Of a stretch of 64,000 bases of DNA, positions 45,374 through 55,307 are shown in pieces. The notes below the pieces were generated by a model. The model was not told where the DNA came from. It did no database searches and saw only the letters and a list, made by a program, of their open reading frames with translations. Source of the stretch: Lentisphaera araneosa HTCC2155 (GTDB lineage: Bacteria; Verrucomicrobiota; Lentisphaeria; Lentisphaerales; Lentisphaeraceae); NCBI RefSeq assembly GCF_000170755.1, contig NZ_ABCK01000017.1, positions 60,063-124,062 of the forward strand. The letters are read 5' to 3'. How positions within the stretch are numbered: position 1 is the stretch's first letter; each line of letters starts with the position of its first letter. The position numbers and the translations under genes are program-made.

Positions 45374-47095
45374 ATGGCTCCTATTGATTACATTATTCTT
45401 ACTTTATACATGTTGGGTATTTTTGCCGTAGGTTTTTTTCTCTCGAGTAAAAACAATAGTGCCGAAGATATGTTTGCGGCCGGCGGTGAGTCGCCTTGGT
45501 GGACGTCTGGCTTGAGTTCTTTTATGACGATGTTCTCAGCGGGCACCTTTGTAGTCTGGGGTGGGATTGCCTACAAATACGGAGTAGTGGCCATTGTCAT
45601 CAACTTTTGTTATGGCATAGCGGCCTTGGCCGTTGGCTACTATGTGGCGGGCAAATGGAAAGCTTTGGGAGTGAATACACCGGCACAGTTTATTGAGTTG
45701 CGTTTTGGGAGTGCTGCCGTACAATTTTACACTTGGGCAATGATGGTTTTTCGTATTGTTGGCGTAGCCGTCTCACTCTATGCCTTATCAGTAGTTCTAG
45801 TAGCGATGATGCCCCTCGAAGAAGGCAATTTTTTACGTGATGCAGCTACAGGAAATTTATCTCTGACTTGGGCGATTATTATTTTTGGTAGCATTGTGGT
45901 AATCTACACGATGGCGGGTGGCCTTTGGGCGGTATTAATGACGGATGTCCTACAGTTTATTGTTCTGAATTTAGCCGTACTCTTTATAATCCCACTTATA
46001 TTTAACAAAGCGGGTGGGGTCAGTGCATTTATTGAACGTGCACCAGATGGTTTCTTTGCCTTGACCAATGATAAGTATGGTTGGTTTTTCATGCTAGGCT
46101 GGGTTCTGATTCATTTTTTCATGATTGGTGCCGAATGGGCTTTTGTCCAACGTTTTATCTGCGTACCCAACGAAAAAGATGCCCGAAAGAGTACCTACCT
46201 TTTTGGATGGCTTTATCTAATTAGCCCCTTCTTCTGGCTCTTGCCCCCCTTGGTATATCGCGTCATCGATCCTAATGCGGACCCTCAAGAAGCTTATATT
46301 CTAGCCTGTCGAGCAGTACTTCCCGCCGGGATGCTCGGTCTTATGGTAGCTGCCATGTTCTCGGCAACTGCGAGTATGGTGAGTTCTCAGCTCAATGTAT
46401 TTGCGGGAGTGTTGACCGAAGAGTTTTATCAGCGCTTATTTAAACCTGACGCATCGGAGAGTCAACTCGTTCGAATTGGTCGCATATTTACGATCGCGCT
46501 AGGGGCAATAGTTGTGGCTGTTTCTTTGGCGATTCCCTATCTTGGAGGAGCTGAAAAAGTGGTGGTCTCAATTACGAGTTTGATGGTGGGACCTTTACTG
46601 GCACCGACTATTTGGGGACTGTTTACCAAAAAAATTAATATTACAGCCGTTTGGGTAACCTTGGGAATCAGTTTTGTCTTGGGCGTGATTTTTAAAATAG
46701 GTTTAGCTGGGGATGGATTTTTAGTGAGTGAGTCGACTCAAGCTATTGCGGATTGGGCAAATAATAACGGTAAAACAGTCGACTTAATCATTGGCGTTAT
46801 TGTCCCCATTATAGTACTCATCATTATGAATCAACTGGAGAAATCGACTGCCGAGGGATGGAACAAAGTTGAGAGCTTATATAAAACAACTCAAGAAGAA
46901 TCCAAAGTAACTCAAGCAAGTGATCTCCCCGCAAAAATAGTCTCTGCTTGCCTAGCTATTTTAGGCATCATGATGTTTGGCTTAGTTATGTATAACAAGA
47001 CTGACCGGGGACTCCTAGCAGCATTTGGCATCATACTCTTAACGATCGCTGGCGGTATATTTACATTTTTGAAATTTAAAAAGAAGCAGGCTTAA
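45374..47095 (+). CDS. Sodium:solute symporter (SSS family) 1
   Basis: A 573-residue inner-membrane transporter with about 13-14 helices. It has the start YIILTLYMLGIFAVGFFLSS, the typical AAGGESPWWTSGLSSFMTMF segment after TM1, VVIYTMAGGLWAVLMTDVLQ around TM5, and a LMVAAMFSATASMVSSQLNV region of the sodium site. Family members import sugars, sialic acid, amino acids or vitamins with sodium. The first gene of an operon with the FAD oxidoreductase 4 bp downstream. Induction by the divergent AraC protein is likely. Substrate not determinable. Confidence 0.95.
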   Translation: MAPIDYIILTLYMLGIFAVGFFLSSKNNSAEDMFAAGGESPWWTSGLSSFMTMFSAGTFVVWGGIAYKYGVVAIVINFCYGIAALAVGYYVAGKWKALGVNTPAQFIELRFGSAAVQFYTWAMMVFRIVGVAVSLYALSVVLVAMMPLEEGNFLRDAATGNLSLTWAIIIFGSIVVIYTMAGGLWAVLMTDVLQFIVLNLAVLFIIPLIFNKAGGVSAFIERAPDGFFALTNDKYGWFFMLGWVLIHFFMIGAEWAFVQRFICVPNEKDARKSTYLFGWLYLISPFFWLLPPLVYRVIDPNADPQEAYILACRAVLPAGMLGLMVAAMFSATASMVSSQLNVFAGVLTEEFYQRLFKPDASESQLVRIGRIFTIALGAIVVAVSLAIPYLGGAEKVVVSITSLMVGPLLAPTIWGLFTKKINITAVWVTLGISFVLGVIFKIGLAGDGFLVSESTQAIADWANNNGKTVDLIIGVIVPIIVLIIMNQLEKSTAEGWNKVESLYKTTQEESKVTQASDLPAKIVSACLAILGIMMFGLVMYNKTDRGLLAAFGIILLTIAGGIFTFLKFKKKQA

Positions 47096-47099
47096 GGCG

Positions 47100-49379
47100 A
47101 TGATTAAAGTTGATGCAACAAACGAACGTTTTTTAAAAACAATTGCACTACAAACAGATTTTGCTGTGGTCGGAGGTGGTCTGGCCGGAGTAAGTGCAGC
47201 GATAACTGCTGCACGTCATGGGTTAAAAGTGGTGTTGGTCCAAGATCGTCCCGTACTTGGAGGTAACGCTTCTTCAGAAGTCCGCTTATGGGCTTTAGGA
47301 GCGACATCTCATCAAGGTAATAATAACCGTTGGGCTCGTGAAGGCGGTTTCATTAATGAACTTATGATAGAAAATACTTGGCGAAATAAAGAAGGTAATC
47401 CACTGCTTTTTGATGCCTTACTTTTAGAGAAAGTACGCCTCGAAGAAAATATCACCCTTTTGCTGAATACGAGTGTTATTAGTATGAACAAAAAGGATAA
47501 AAACACGATTGCAGGCCTACGTGCTTATAGTACACAAGATTTTATTCTCTATGATGTGAGTGCACCACGTTTTTGTGATGCCTCTGGAGATGGCATTCTG
47601 GGCTACCTTTCGGGTGCGGCCTTTCGTGTGGGTGCGGAAGGTGCCGAAGAATTTGGGGAGCCTTTTGCACCAGACCAAGATTATGGTGAACTCTTGGGTC
47701 ACACAATTTATTTTTATTCGAAAGATACGGGAAAGCCCGTAGACTTTGTAGCGCCTGAATTTGCGTTGAAAGATATCACCCAAATTCCACGTTATGATCA
47801 AATCACTTCCAAATCCCACGGTTGCTCACTCTGGTGGTTGGAATACGGTGGACGGCTTAATACAATTGACGATACCGAAGCGATTAAATGGGAATTATGG
47901 AAAGTGGCTTACGGTGTATGGAATTATCTGAAGAACTCTGGGAAGTTCCCAGAAATGGTGAATCATACTCTGGAATGGATGGGCAATATCCCAGGCAAAC
48001 GCGAGAGTCGTCGTTTTGAAGGTGATTACATGATTAGTCAATCGGATGTAATTGAACAAAAAAGACATGAGGATGCTGTTTCTTTTGGTGGTTGGGCGGT
48101 CGATTTACACCCTTCAGATGGTGTTTATAGTGAAAAATCTGGATGTACTCAATATCACTCAAAAGGTGTCTATCAGATTCCATATCGTACAATGTATAGT
48201 CGCAATATCAATAATCTTTTCATTGCGGGACGTTTGATTTCCGCTTCACATATTGCCTTTGGTTCAACTCGCGTGATGATGACCACAGCTCATAATGCTC
48301 AAGCAGTGGGTATGGCCGCGGCCATTTGTCACGAGCAGGATTTAAATCCTCGAGATCTTTTGTTGGAAGATAAAATGAGCACACTGCAAACTCGTCTTTT
48401 ACGTACCGGGCACTTTATTCCTCACCATCAAATCAGCGATTGTGAAAACTTGGCTTTAAAAGCAGAGCTTCAAGTATCGAGTACTCGTGAATTAGACACT
48501 CTCCTTCCTGGCTCAAAAAAGGCTGACTTGAATGCTGCGAGAGCCTTGCTCTTCCCCGCACCACAAGGTGAATTAGCTGAAATGAGTTTTGTTGTCAATG
48601 CGGATAATGATTGTGAACTTGAGTTCCAATTGCGAACATCGCAAGTATTCGGCAATTTTACTCCAGACACGAAACTAAAAAGTAAGTGTATTTTGATCAC
48701 AGCGGGTCAAAATCAGCAAGTTACAGTTCAATTTGATCATCAATTTGATCAGGCTCAATATGCTTTCTGTTGTGTCATGCCCTGCGAAGGAGTTTCACTG
48801 GCTCTTAGTGATGAATTAATTAGTGGACTGATGACCGTTTCCCATATTGCCGATCCAAAAGTTGCAAAAAATGCAGTGCAATACGCACCTGAAGAAAGCG
48901 GTTTCGATAGTTTTGAATTTTGGATTCCAGAGCGTCGCCCTGGGGGGCAATTGCCAGCAGTTAGTTTTAATCCACCTCTTCAGGTCTACTCTAAAGATCA
49001 ACTTATCAGTCCTTATAGACGTCCCTTTATTGAATCAAATACCTGGGTCGCAGACAAAAATGACCCAGAAGCCAAGCTCATCTTAAAGTGGAATAAAAAA
49101 CAATCTATTAGCCGAATCACCTTGAGTTTTGATAGTGATTTTGATCACGCTATGGAGAGTGTGCAGTTTGGCCACTTTGATCGAGCGATGCCTTTTTGTA
49201 TCAAGTCCTACCGTTTGCTCGATTTCTCAGGTAATATTTTAAAAGAAGATGCCAATAATCATCATGATCATATCCTTATTACTTTGGAGAAAAGTATTGA
49301 AACAGATGGTCTGATCTTAGAATTATTAGAGAGCCACGGGGCTGCAGTAGCAGTCAATTCAATTAATGTGTATAGCTAA
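47100..49379 (+). CDS. FAD-dependent oxidoreductase with C-terminal beta-sandwich
   Basis: A 759-residue protein. The Rossmann FAD site is [20 protein letters not shown] (about residues 19-38) followed by [17 protein letters not shown], typical of the FAD_oxidored family (PF12831-like). A second FAD contact [20 protein letters not shown] lies near 380. The last 250 residues form a beta-rich domain of discoidin-like appearance. No signal peptide is seen, so it is likely cytosolic. Such proteins occur in carbohydrate-use loci of PVC bacteria and Bacteroidetes, but their reaction is not established. It begins 4 bp after the symporter stop, and a pseudopilin gene follows after 17 bp. Confidence 0.9.
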   Translation: MIKVDATNERFLKTIALQTDFAVVGGGLAGVSAAITAARHGLKVVLVQDRPVLGGNASSEVRLWALGATSHQGNNNRWAREGGFINELMIENTWRNKEGNPLLFDALLLEKVRLEENITLLLNTSVISMNKKDKNTIAGLRAYSTQDFILYDVSAPRFCDASGDGILGYLSGAAFRVGAEGAEEFGEPFAPDQDYGELLGHTIYFYSKDTGKPVDFVAPEFALKDITQIPRYDQITSKSHGCSLWWLEYGGRLNTIDDTEAIKWELWKVAYGVWNYLKNSGKFPEMVNHTLEWMGNIPGKRESRRFEGDYMISQSDVIEQKRHEDAVSFGGWAVDLHPSDGVYSEKSGCTQYHSKGVYQIPYRTMYSRNINNLFIAGRLISASHIAFGSTRVMMTTAHNAQAVGMAAAICHEQDLNPRDLLLEDKMSTLQTRLLRTGHFIPHHQISDCENLALKAELQVSSTRELDTLLPGSKKADLNAARALLFPAPQGELAEMSFVVNADNDCELEFQLRTSQVFGNFTPDTKLKSKCILITAGQNQQVTVQFDHQFDQAQYAFCCVMPCEGVSLALSDELISGLMTVSHIADPKVAKNAVQYAPEESGFDSFEFWIPERRPGGQLPAVSFNPPLQVYSKDQLISPYRRPFIESNTWVADKNDPEAKLILKWNKKQSISRITLSFDSDFDHAMESVQFGHFDRAMPFCIKSYRLLDFSGNILKEDANNHHDHILITLEKSIETDGLILELLESHGAAVAVNSINVYS

Positions 49380-49396
49380 TTAGGAAAAGAGAACTC

Positions 49397-50116
49397 ATGG
49401 AAAAATTAAAATCCTTAATGCCTAAGCATGGCAATAAAGTAAAAAAAATTAGGGGAGCGTTTACCCTTATCGAAGTATTAGTAGCTATTGCAATAATTGG
49501 AATATTAGCTTCAATGCTGCTCCCCGTACTATCTAAGGCAAGAAAAACAGCTCGACGTGTTTTATGTATTAATAATTTAAAACAATGTGCAACAGTTATT
49601 CATATCTATGCAGAGGATAATGATTATTCGGCAGCCAAAACTTGGAGCTCTGCGTCGCCGGATAGGTTTAATCACGTTAATCCAGGCTACGACCTACGCA
49701 CTCAACTAGGATCATATTTGAACGATAATTTTGAAACGTGGATGTGTCCCTCTGTATCAACTAGCACGCCCATAAACGACCCCGCCAACACGAGTGAATG
49801 GCGCTTTAATTATTTATATTTACCGGGCAGTCAACAAGTAGGGGACACTGCTAGAAAATTAAATGAAAACGATGGAGGAGATCTATTAATGACTGATTCC
49901 GCATACACCTGGAATAGTGATTGGCGTACTAATCATTCACTAGGCGGACGTTTATGGACTCCCTTTTCATTCAACCCTTCCCTCGCCATGTTTGCCGATG
50001 GCTATGCAGAGGGCGTGCACGGTGTGTACATGGATGGCCATGCGAGGTGGTCGAGCAAACTTAGAGCTACACCCACCTATTCTTATAATAGTACATATTA
50101 TTTACCGGTAGATTAG
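49397..50116 (+). CDS. Pseudopilin-like protein (prepilin N-terminal methylation domain)
   Basis: A 239-residue protein with a longer leader (24 residues, positively charged, then [22 protein letters not shown]). The globular part has the familiar [20 protein letters not shown] start and a [13 protein letters not shown] ending, as in DUF1559 proteins. It is in the same transcription unit as the FAD oxidoreductase and precedes two discoidin-type proteins. As with its relative at 40494, a role in surface assembly next to polysaccharide-degradation genes is inferred from context. Confidence 0.9.
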   Translation: MEKLKSLMPKHGNKVKKIRGAFTLIEVLVAIAIIGILASMLLPVLSKARKTARRVLCINNLKQCATVIHIYAEDNDYSAAKTWSSASPDRFNHVNPGYDLRTQLGSYLNDNFETWMCPSVSTSTPINDPANTSEWRFNYLYLPGSQQVGDTARKLNENDGGDLLMTDSAYTWNSDWRTNHSLGGRLWTPFSFNPSLAMFADGYAEGVHGVYMDGHARWSSKLRATPTYSYNSTYYLPVD

Positions 50117-50164
50117 TACTCGCTTCATTTGATATTGATTAACTATTCTAAACATAGGAAGAAC

Positions 50165-50707
50165 ATGAATTTATTTCTTAGTACCATCTATCTTTGTCTG
50201 AGTTTATTTTTCACATCGCTTTTGCATGCTGAAAATACTGACTCCATTATAGTAACAAAAGTAAGTGCCTCTTCAGTATTTAAACATTATCGAGCTGAGA
50301 ATGCTGTCGACAATAAAATTACAGATGACTCGCGATGGCTTAATTCCCCTACACAGGAAGGGGCTATTTGGTTACAATTGGAGTGGGACGAGGTTCGCAC
50401 CCTGCATAGTGTGCAAGTTTTCAGTGGTTTCCAAAAGGAGCAAGAGAGTATAGTCAGTGCTTTAGGTATTGAATTTCGCGAGCCTGATGGAACTTGGCGA
50501 TCAATTCCATCTGCCATGGTGAAGGGAAATACTAATGCAGCGCTCAAAATATACTTTGACTCAAAAAATGAGATTAAAACAAATGCTTTACGGATTACAG
50601 TTACAAAGACAGAGGGTGGTATTGCACGTATTAAAGAAGTAGTGATTTTACCTAGCGAAGTTAAAGTGACGGAGCCTGTCAAAGAAGGCAATTATATTTA
50701 CATTTGA
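50165..50707 (+). CDS. Small secreted discoidin (F5/8 type C)-like protein
   Basis: A 180-residue exported protein, essentially one carbohydrate-binding-like module: signal peptide MNLFLSTIYLCLSLFFTSLL, then VSASSVFKHYRAENAVDNKI, a calcium-type loop, SRWLNSPTQEGAIWLQLEWD and ALRITVTKTEGGIARIKEVV. The same module forms the N-terminus of the next, much longer protein (over half of residues alike by eye), so the gene probably arose by duplication of that domain. The ATG at 50165 is preceded by AGGAAG; an upstream TTG start is less likely. Confidence 0.82.
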   Translation: MNLFLSTIYLCLSLFFTSLLHAENTDSIIVTKVSASSVFKHYRAENAVDNKITDDSRWLNSPTQEGAIWLQLEWDEVRTLHSVQVFSGFQKEQESIVSALGIEFREPDGTWRSIPSAMVKGNTNAALKIYFDSKNEIKTNALRITVTKTEGGIARIKEVVILPSEVKVTEPVKEGNYIYI

Positions 50708-50762
50708 AAACTGCGACCCTTTTTATTTCAAGCTAATCAATTATTTATACAATAGGAAACCC

Positions 50763-53087
50763 ATGAATTTCAATTCAAGTCTGATCTACCTCTTAATGGC
50801 TTTGTATCTAACCAGTACTTTAAGCGCGGCAAGTCTGCGACCTATCAAAGTCACCAAGGTGAGTGCCTCTTCTGTATACCAAACAAACTTAGCAAAAAAT
50901 GCAGTGGACAATAAGATAACGGATCAATCACGTTGGCTTAATGCCCCTACACAGGAAGGTGATATTTGGTTACAGTTAGAGTGGGATATAATAAGGTCAA
51001 TCCAAGGCATTCATCTCTATAGTGCTTATGCCGGTTTAGATCCCGTTAAAGGTTTAACTATTGAATTTCGTCAAGAGAATGGTGAATGGGTTTCTGTGCC
51101 TTCTGCTAGAATTGAAGCTAATACTAGTACGGCTCTCGACATTCCGTTTGATACGACCATCGATGTCAAAACAAATGCTTTACGTATTATAATTACCAAC
51201 ACAAAAGGTCGTATCGCACGTGTTCAGGAAGTAGTTATTTGGCCTGCTTCAAATGAGCCTATGCCCCCAGTGAAAAAAATTACGCCGCCCTCAGAACTTA
51301 ATGGCAAAGTAGTTATACCCAAAATTTATATCAATCAAAGTGGTTTTAATACTACTAAACCTAAACGCTTTACGGTTCCAACGCTCAATGACAATACAGT
51401 CTTTAGTATTCATTCTGCCGAAGGTGGACCAGCTTTATTTAATGGGCTTATCAATAAAAAAATAGGGGATTTTTCAGCTTTTGAACCCAATGATAATCAT
51501 GAATATGTTATTAAAGCTGGCGATCACACATCAGTACCTTTTACTATCGGTCTTTGGCAGTTCGAAAGAATTACCTATCAGAATTCAATTGATTTCATGG
51601 TAGATAGTCGTCATTATGTGGGCAATTATAAAAAAGCTTGTCGAGGTTCTTTCGGTTGGCGTGATGATCATCATTTCGCTTGGGCACTACGTACCTTAGT
51701 TCCCCAGTATTTGTCGAATCCCAGTGCATATGATCGCATGCCAAAGCAGATCAAGTATGAGAGTTCAGAAATTGATTTTTGGGGTGCTTTAAAACCATAT
51801 AAAAATAATGCTCCAGATATCGTAAAATTGATTCATTGGGGTGCGGATGTCAATGTGACACAAAAAACTGATCATGAGTTTCTCAAAGGTGAATTAGCTT
51901 TTTTTCTCTATGCTTGGCCAATGCTTAAACAATGGCTTCCCCAGCAAAATTACGATGCGGTTCTAGCTTTTGTTGAAAGTACATGGGCAAAAGAAGTGGC
52001 CAATCGTAAGTACCCCTATGATAAATCAGGGAATCATAACTTATTTGAACTCAAAATAAAGATTGGTAGTGCAAAAGGTGAGTTGCCACCTGGTCATAGT
52101 ATTATGCCTAATTTATTGATGTATGAAGTGGCAAAACGCGATAAATTAAAGAACGCAGAGCATTACTTTGATGCGGCTTATCAGCAGGTGGACTGGATAG
52201 TGAAAAATCTCGATTGGGAAAACCCTGTAAACACTAAGGGCCAACGCTTAAGTGAGCATTTAACCATGACGAGTTTAGCTGCATTTTTACAGCTTTGTCC
52301 GACTAAATCTCCCAAAGGACTTAAAAGCAAGATTCAGCAATGGGCCAAAATTATGATTAGACGTTCCAATAATATGTGGGATTTTCGAAAATTGACTGAC
52401 GATGGCATCTGGACTCCGAATGGAGAAAAGCGCACAATGTGGAACGAAGTTGGTAATGTGGTCGGTTTTCCTGCAGCAGTTTTAGCGGCGGAACCCTTCA
52501 TCGAAGATTCTGCTAGCAAAGAACGCTTACATGAACTTGCTTGGAGCCATATGGATAATTCTTTTGGCCGTAATCCTGTAGGGCGCCATTTTTCGTATGA
52601 TGCACCGCGTGAAATTGAAGGTGTAGAACACGGCTGGTTTTCTTATTATAAAGGTGGTATAGGCATGCTTGCAAATGCGAGATTCGTTTTTGATGGCGCT
52701 CCCAAGCATGTTCATTATCCCTACCATCCCGAAAAAGGCAATTATGGCTGGAGTGAAGGCTGGGTCAATTTTAATACAGCCTTTAATGTCAGCTTGGCCT
52801 ATATGGCGAAAGCTGATTCCAAAATCGAACTCACTCAGAAATCAAATGAGATTACGATCAGTTTACGAGCACCACTGAATTTTGATATTACAAAAAATGA
52901 AGCGATTACTCTGACGGTTCATGGCAAGACTTCAAAAGTAGTTACGCTTACAGAAAAGTCGGCGGAATCACCTTATTATATCGCTAAGTTAAAAATTAGT
53001 GACTTAGCTTTGAAGCCTGGAGATACACTTAAAGTAAATTATGGTTTTGGTTACATGGAGACTACGGCAAGTATAAAAATAAAATGA
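50763..53087 (+). CDS. Secreted discoidin + GH9-like polysaccharide-degrading enzyme (putative)
   Basis: A 774-residue exported protein. After the signal peptide (MNFNSSLIYLLMALYLTSTL) lies a discoidin-like module (about 25-165). Next comes an immunoglobulin-like domain opening with IPKIYINQSGFNTTKPKRFT, which resembles the CelD_N domain of GH9 enzymes. A long alpha-helical part (about 270-690) has SFGWRDDHHFAWALRTL, GKLAFFLYAWP-type helices, NSFGRNPVGRHFSYDAPREI and KGNYGWSEGWVNFNTAF. The aromatic-rich GRNP and NYGWSEG blocks recall (alpha/alpha)6-barrel glycosidases, and I cannot place it in an exact family. Last member of the operon starting at the SSS symporter. Confidence 0.7.
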   Translation: MNFNSSLIYLLMALYLTSTLSAASLRPIKVTKVSASSVYQTNLAKNAVDNKITDQSRWLNAPTQEGDIWLQLEWDIIRSIQGIHLYSAYAGLDPVKGLTIEFRQENGEWVSVPSARIEANTSTALDIPFDTTIDVKTNALRIIITNTKGRIARVQEVVIWPASNEPMPPVKKITPPSELNGKVVIPKIYINQSGFNTTKPKRFTVPTLNDNTVFSIHSAEGGPALFNGLINKKIGDFSAFEPNDNHEYVIKAGDHTSVPFTIGLWQFERITYQNSIDFMVDSRHYVGNYKKACRGSFGWRDDHHFAWALRTLVPQYLSNPSAYDRMPKQIKYESSEIDFWGALKPYKNNAPDIVKLIHWGADVNVTQKTDHEFLKGELAFFLYAWPMLKQWLPQQNYDAVLAFVESTWAKEVANRKYPYDKSGNHNLFELKIKIGSAKGELPPGHSIMPNLLMYEVAKRDKLKNAEHYFDAAYQQVDWIVKNLDWENPVNTKGQRLSEHLTMTSLAAFLQLCPTKSPKGLKSKIQQWAKIMIRRSNNMWDFRKLTDDGIWTPNGEKRTMWNEVGNVVGFPAAVLAAEPFIEDSASKERLHELAWSHMDNSFGRNPVGRHFSYDAPREIEGVEHGWFSYYKGGIGMLANARFVFDGAPKHVHYPYHPEKGNYGWSEGWVNFNTAFNVSLAYMAKADSKIELTQKSNEITISLRAPLNFDITKNEAITLTVHGKTSKVVTLTEKSAESPYYIAKLKISDLALKPGDTLKVNYGFGYMETTASIKIK

Positions 53088-53246
53088 GTGCAAATATTTG
53101 ACTAAAGCGTAAAACTAAATTTTTTATATACTTGCGTATATGGCAATTAAAATGCGCATTTAGACATTTCCTACTTCTGAGTACAGGGGCTATGATATCT
53201 ACACCATATAGATGCTAATCAGAAGAAATTTAGGGACTAAAAAATA

Positions 53247-53417
53247 ATGAGTGCACTCTTTTCTGCGAGCCAATCGGCAAGCTTAAATCCTACTTTATTT
53301 TTAACAGTGTTTGCCGCTTATATTGCGATAATGATTGCAGTGAGTGTCGTTATATCAAAAAAATTAGTCAAGGCGCCAAATCATTTGTATGAAGAGCCTA
53401 ACATCCATCCCTACTAA
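53247..53417 (+). CDS. 56-residue predicted single-pass membrane protein
   Basis: ATG at 53247 to TAA at 53415-53417. The peptide begins MSALFSASQSASLNPTLFLT and continues VFAAYIAIMIAVSVVISKKL, then a polar tail VKAPNHLYEEPNIHPY. Residues 17-38 are a clear membrane helix with a positive tail (KKLVK). It resembles the first helix of SSS symporters and may be a truncated relic, or a real small accessory protein. The ribosome-binding site is weak (AGGGA about 12 bases upstream). It ends one base before the convergent Gfo/Idh/MocA gene. Confidence 0.45.
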   Translation: MSALFSASQSASLNPTLFLTVFAAYIAIMIAVSVVISKKLVKAPNHLYEEPNIHPY

Positions 53418-54710
53418 TTAATCATTGGGCAAATTGCTCTGATAAAATGATTCAATATCAATAGTGTTCCCGCTGACCCGAGATTCTTCAGCGGCGAATC
53501 CAATAAGGTGACTTTGAACCGATACATGTACGGAACTATACATATCCTTTGGATCATCTTTACCCATCTCATCATAAAGAGCATTAACTAAACCAGGATC
53601 TCCGCCACCATGTCCGCCATAACCTCCAACCATTGGATCAACTACATAAGATGACTCTTCACTATCGAATTGACTTTTTATAATGATATCCGATCCTGTT
53701 GCCTGTTTTATAAGTTCTCCGCCTCTTAAACATGCCTTCGTTCCGAAAATCTCGATATTACGTCCATGGTCAAATGCCGTCATAGTAAATGATGCGGTGA
53801 GATTATCTTCAAACAACATATTAACCACCTGGTGGTCAACAACATTATTATCACAGTGATAAACACATCTTCCCCAAGGAGATTCCTTCAGCCACTCAAT
53901 GACATCTTCATCTGGCGCCGGGTTGTTTTCATCATATACAGGCCAAACATGTGGTAACCAGCTACGCTCTGACGATGCGTATCTAGTCGCATTATAAGGG
54001 CACTCTATACCTGCAGGACAACCATCAGTATATCTGGCTGGTGCGCCTTCAGGAGCATTCTTTTTATTGAAATGCATCAAATCGCCAAAGCTGGAAACTT
54101 CTTTGCATGAGCGTCCAACCAACCAGCACAGGATATCCAAGTCGTGACAACTTTTTGCTATCAGCATTGGTGATGATTTTTCCTTAACACCCCAATGACC
54201 TCTCACATAAGAGTGAGATTGGTGAAAAGCACCAACTCCCTCGGACATATTCACACTCGCAATATCACCCAGCACACCACTCTCAACAAGTTCCTTTACC
54301 TTGCGGTAAAAAGGAGTATAACGAAGAACATGGCAAACAAGAACTTTACGTCCAAGTTTCTCTGCACATTTTTCAACCTTAATAATATCTTTCAAATTTG
54401 TACCAATAGGTTTTTCAACAAGAATGTCGTAACCTTTTTCAAGAGCAGTCAAACAGGATTTAATATGCATCGAATCCTGAGTCGCAATGATCATTACATC
54501 GGCAAGCTTTGGCTGTGCAAAGATCTCATCATCGTTTTCAAACCCTTGAAAGTCTGGATTATGACTGAGATTTTTTACATGTTCCAGTCTCTCTTTTGAT
54601 GGCTCTGCCGCTGCTACGATCTCATAATATTGAGCCATTTTTGAAGCTAGCCCCAGATAAGTGCGCCCTCTCGAGCCACAACCGATACAAGCAAGTTTAA
54701 GTTTTTTCAT
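53418..54710 (-). CDS. Gfo/Idh/MocA family oxidoreductase
   Basis: A 430-residue NAD(P)-dependent oxidoreductase. Nucleotide-binding start KLKLACIGCGSRGRTYLGLA, then IVAAAEPSKERLEHV and the conserved EKPIGTNL (Lys in EKP contacts substrate). It has the C-terminal Gfo/Idh domain with GHWGVKEKSSPMLIAKSCHD, the HD pair that helps catalysis. An extra cysteine-containing stretch (about 235-255: GCPAGIECPYNATRY) is unusual but found in some relatives that bind iron or zinc. Probable role in oxidising a sugar or inositol-like compound. It is alone on the minus strand between two pseudopilin loci. Confidence 0.92.
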   Translation of the reverse strand: MKKLKLACIGCGSRGRTYLGLASKMAQYYEIVAAAEPSKERLEHVKNLSHNPDFQGFENDDEIFAQPKLADVMIIATQDSMHIKSCLTALEKGYDILVEKPIGTNLKDIIKVEKCAEKLGRKVLVCHVLRYTPFYRKVKELVESGVLGDIASVNMSEGVGAFHQSHSYVRGHWGVKEKSSPMLIAKSCHDLDILCWLVGRSCKEVSSFGDLMHFNKKNAPEGAPARYTDGCPAGIECPYNATRYASSERSWLPHVWPVYDENNPAPDEDVIEWLKESPWGRCVYHCDNNVVDHQVVNMLFEDNLTASFTMTAFDHGRNIEIFGTKACLRGGELIKQATGSDIIIKSQFDSEESSYVVDPMVGGYGGHGGGDPGLVNALYDEMGKDDPKDMYSSVHVSVQSHLIGFAAEESRVSGNTIDIESFYQSNLPND

Positions 54711-54920
54711 CGTTCTAATTCCTTATATTTATAAATTAAGTACTTACTCTCAGCAAGAGTTATATCTTTTGATAAAGCGAATGGCTCAGGTCACTCAAAA
54801 CTCAACATATGTCCTCTTATGTTCATCTGATTTAATATTATACATAAATGTGAAAAAATAAAAAAATAAGCCCTGTGATTACTTGCAAGGCTGTAATGCA
54901 TGTGAAATCAATGTACTTAT

Positions 54921-55307
54921 TTAAGTCGCTTTCAGCGACAAATTCTTAACTGTTATTTTACCTGTGCGCTTTTTCCCGTGAGGGAGTAATGAACCAATTG
55001 CAATGTGCGGAATTTTACTGCGGGACTTAGCACAATTGATCGGTCCGGCAATTTTTTCGTTGCCGACAAATATTTCAACAGTTCCGTAACCTTTTTCCGT
55101 CGGTTTCCAGACAACTTTCCAGGTGTTAAAACCCTCATTGTCACCCACGTACATTACGGATGCCATCCCGAATTGTTTAAGCTGATTGGCACATGTGATC
55201 CGCTTGGCTGTACCCCGCACCTTATTCAAGGTCGGCAGCAGGAGACTGGCCAAGATGCCAATTATAGCTATGGCTACCAGCAATTCTATTAGTGTAAATT
55301 TTTTCAT
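54921..55307 (-). CDS. Chimeric pseudopilin / LamG-like protein
   Basis: 128 residues formed from two pieces. The first 63 are a pseudopilin start: [40 protein letters not shown]. From residue 63 it changes to [40 protein letters not shown] and [11 protein letters not shown]. These match the concanavalin-like N-terminal domain of the 1308-residue enzyme (YRVVWTPDADGGKVSVFTNG, AGKARTGKLELRKLTLK). The frame is open across the join, so the product could be a pilin with a fragment of a binding domain. I regard it as the result of a deletion that fused two genes, possibly still expressed. Confidence 0.8.
   Translation of the reverse strand: MKKFTLIELLVAIAIIGILASLLLPTLNKVRGTAKRITCANQLKQFGMASVMYVGDNEGFNTWKVVWKPTEKGYGTVEIFVGNEKIAGPINCAKSRSKIPHIAIGSLLPHGKKRTGKITVKNLSLKAT

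Noticed and set aside
53126..53141. Palindrome ATATAC-TTGC-GTATAT as a regulator operator
   Set aside because: A single A+T-rich palindrome after the last gene of an operon; no second copy near a promoter in this window.
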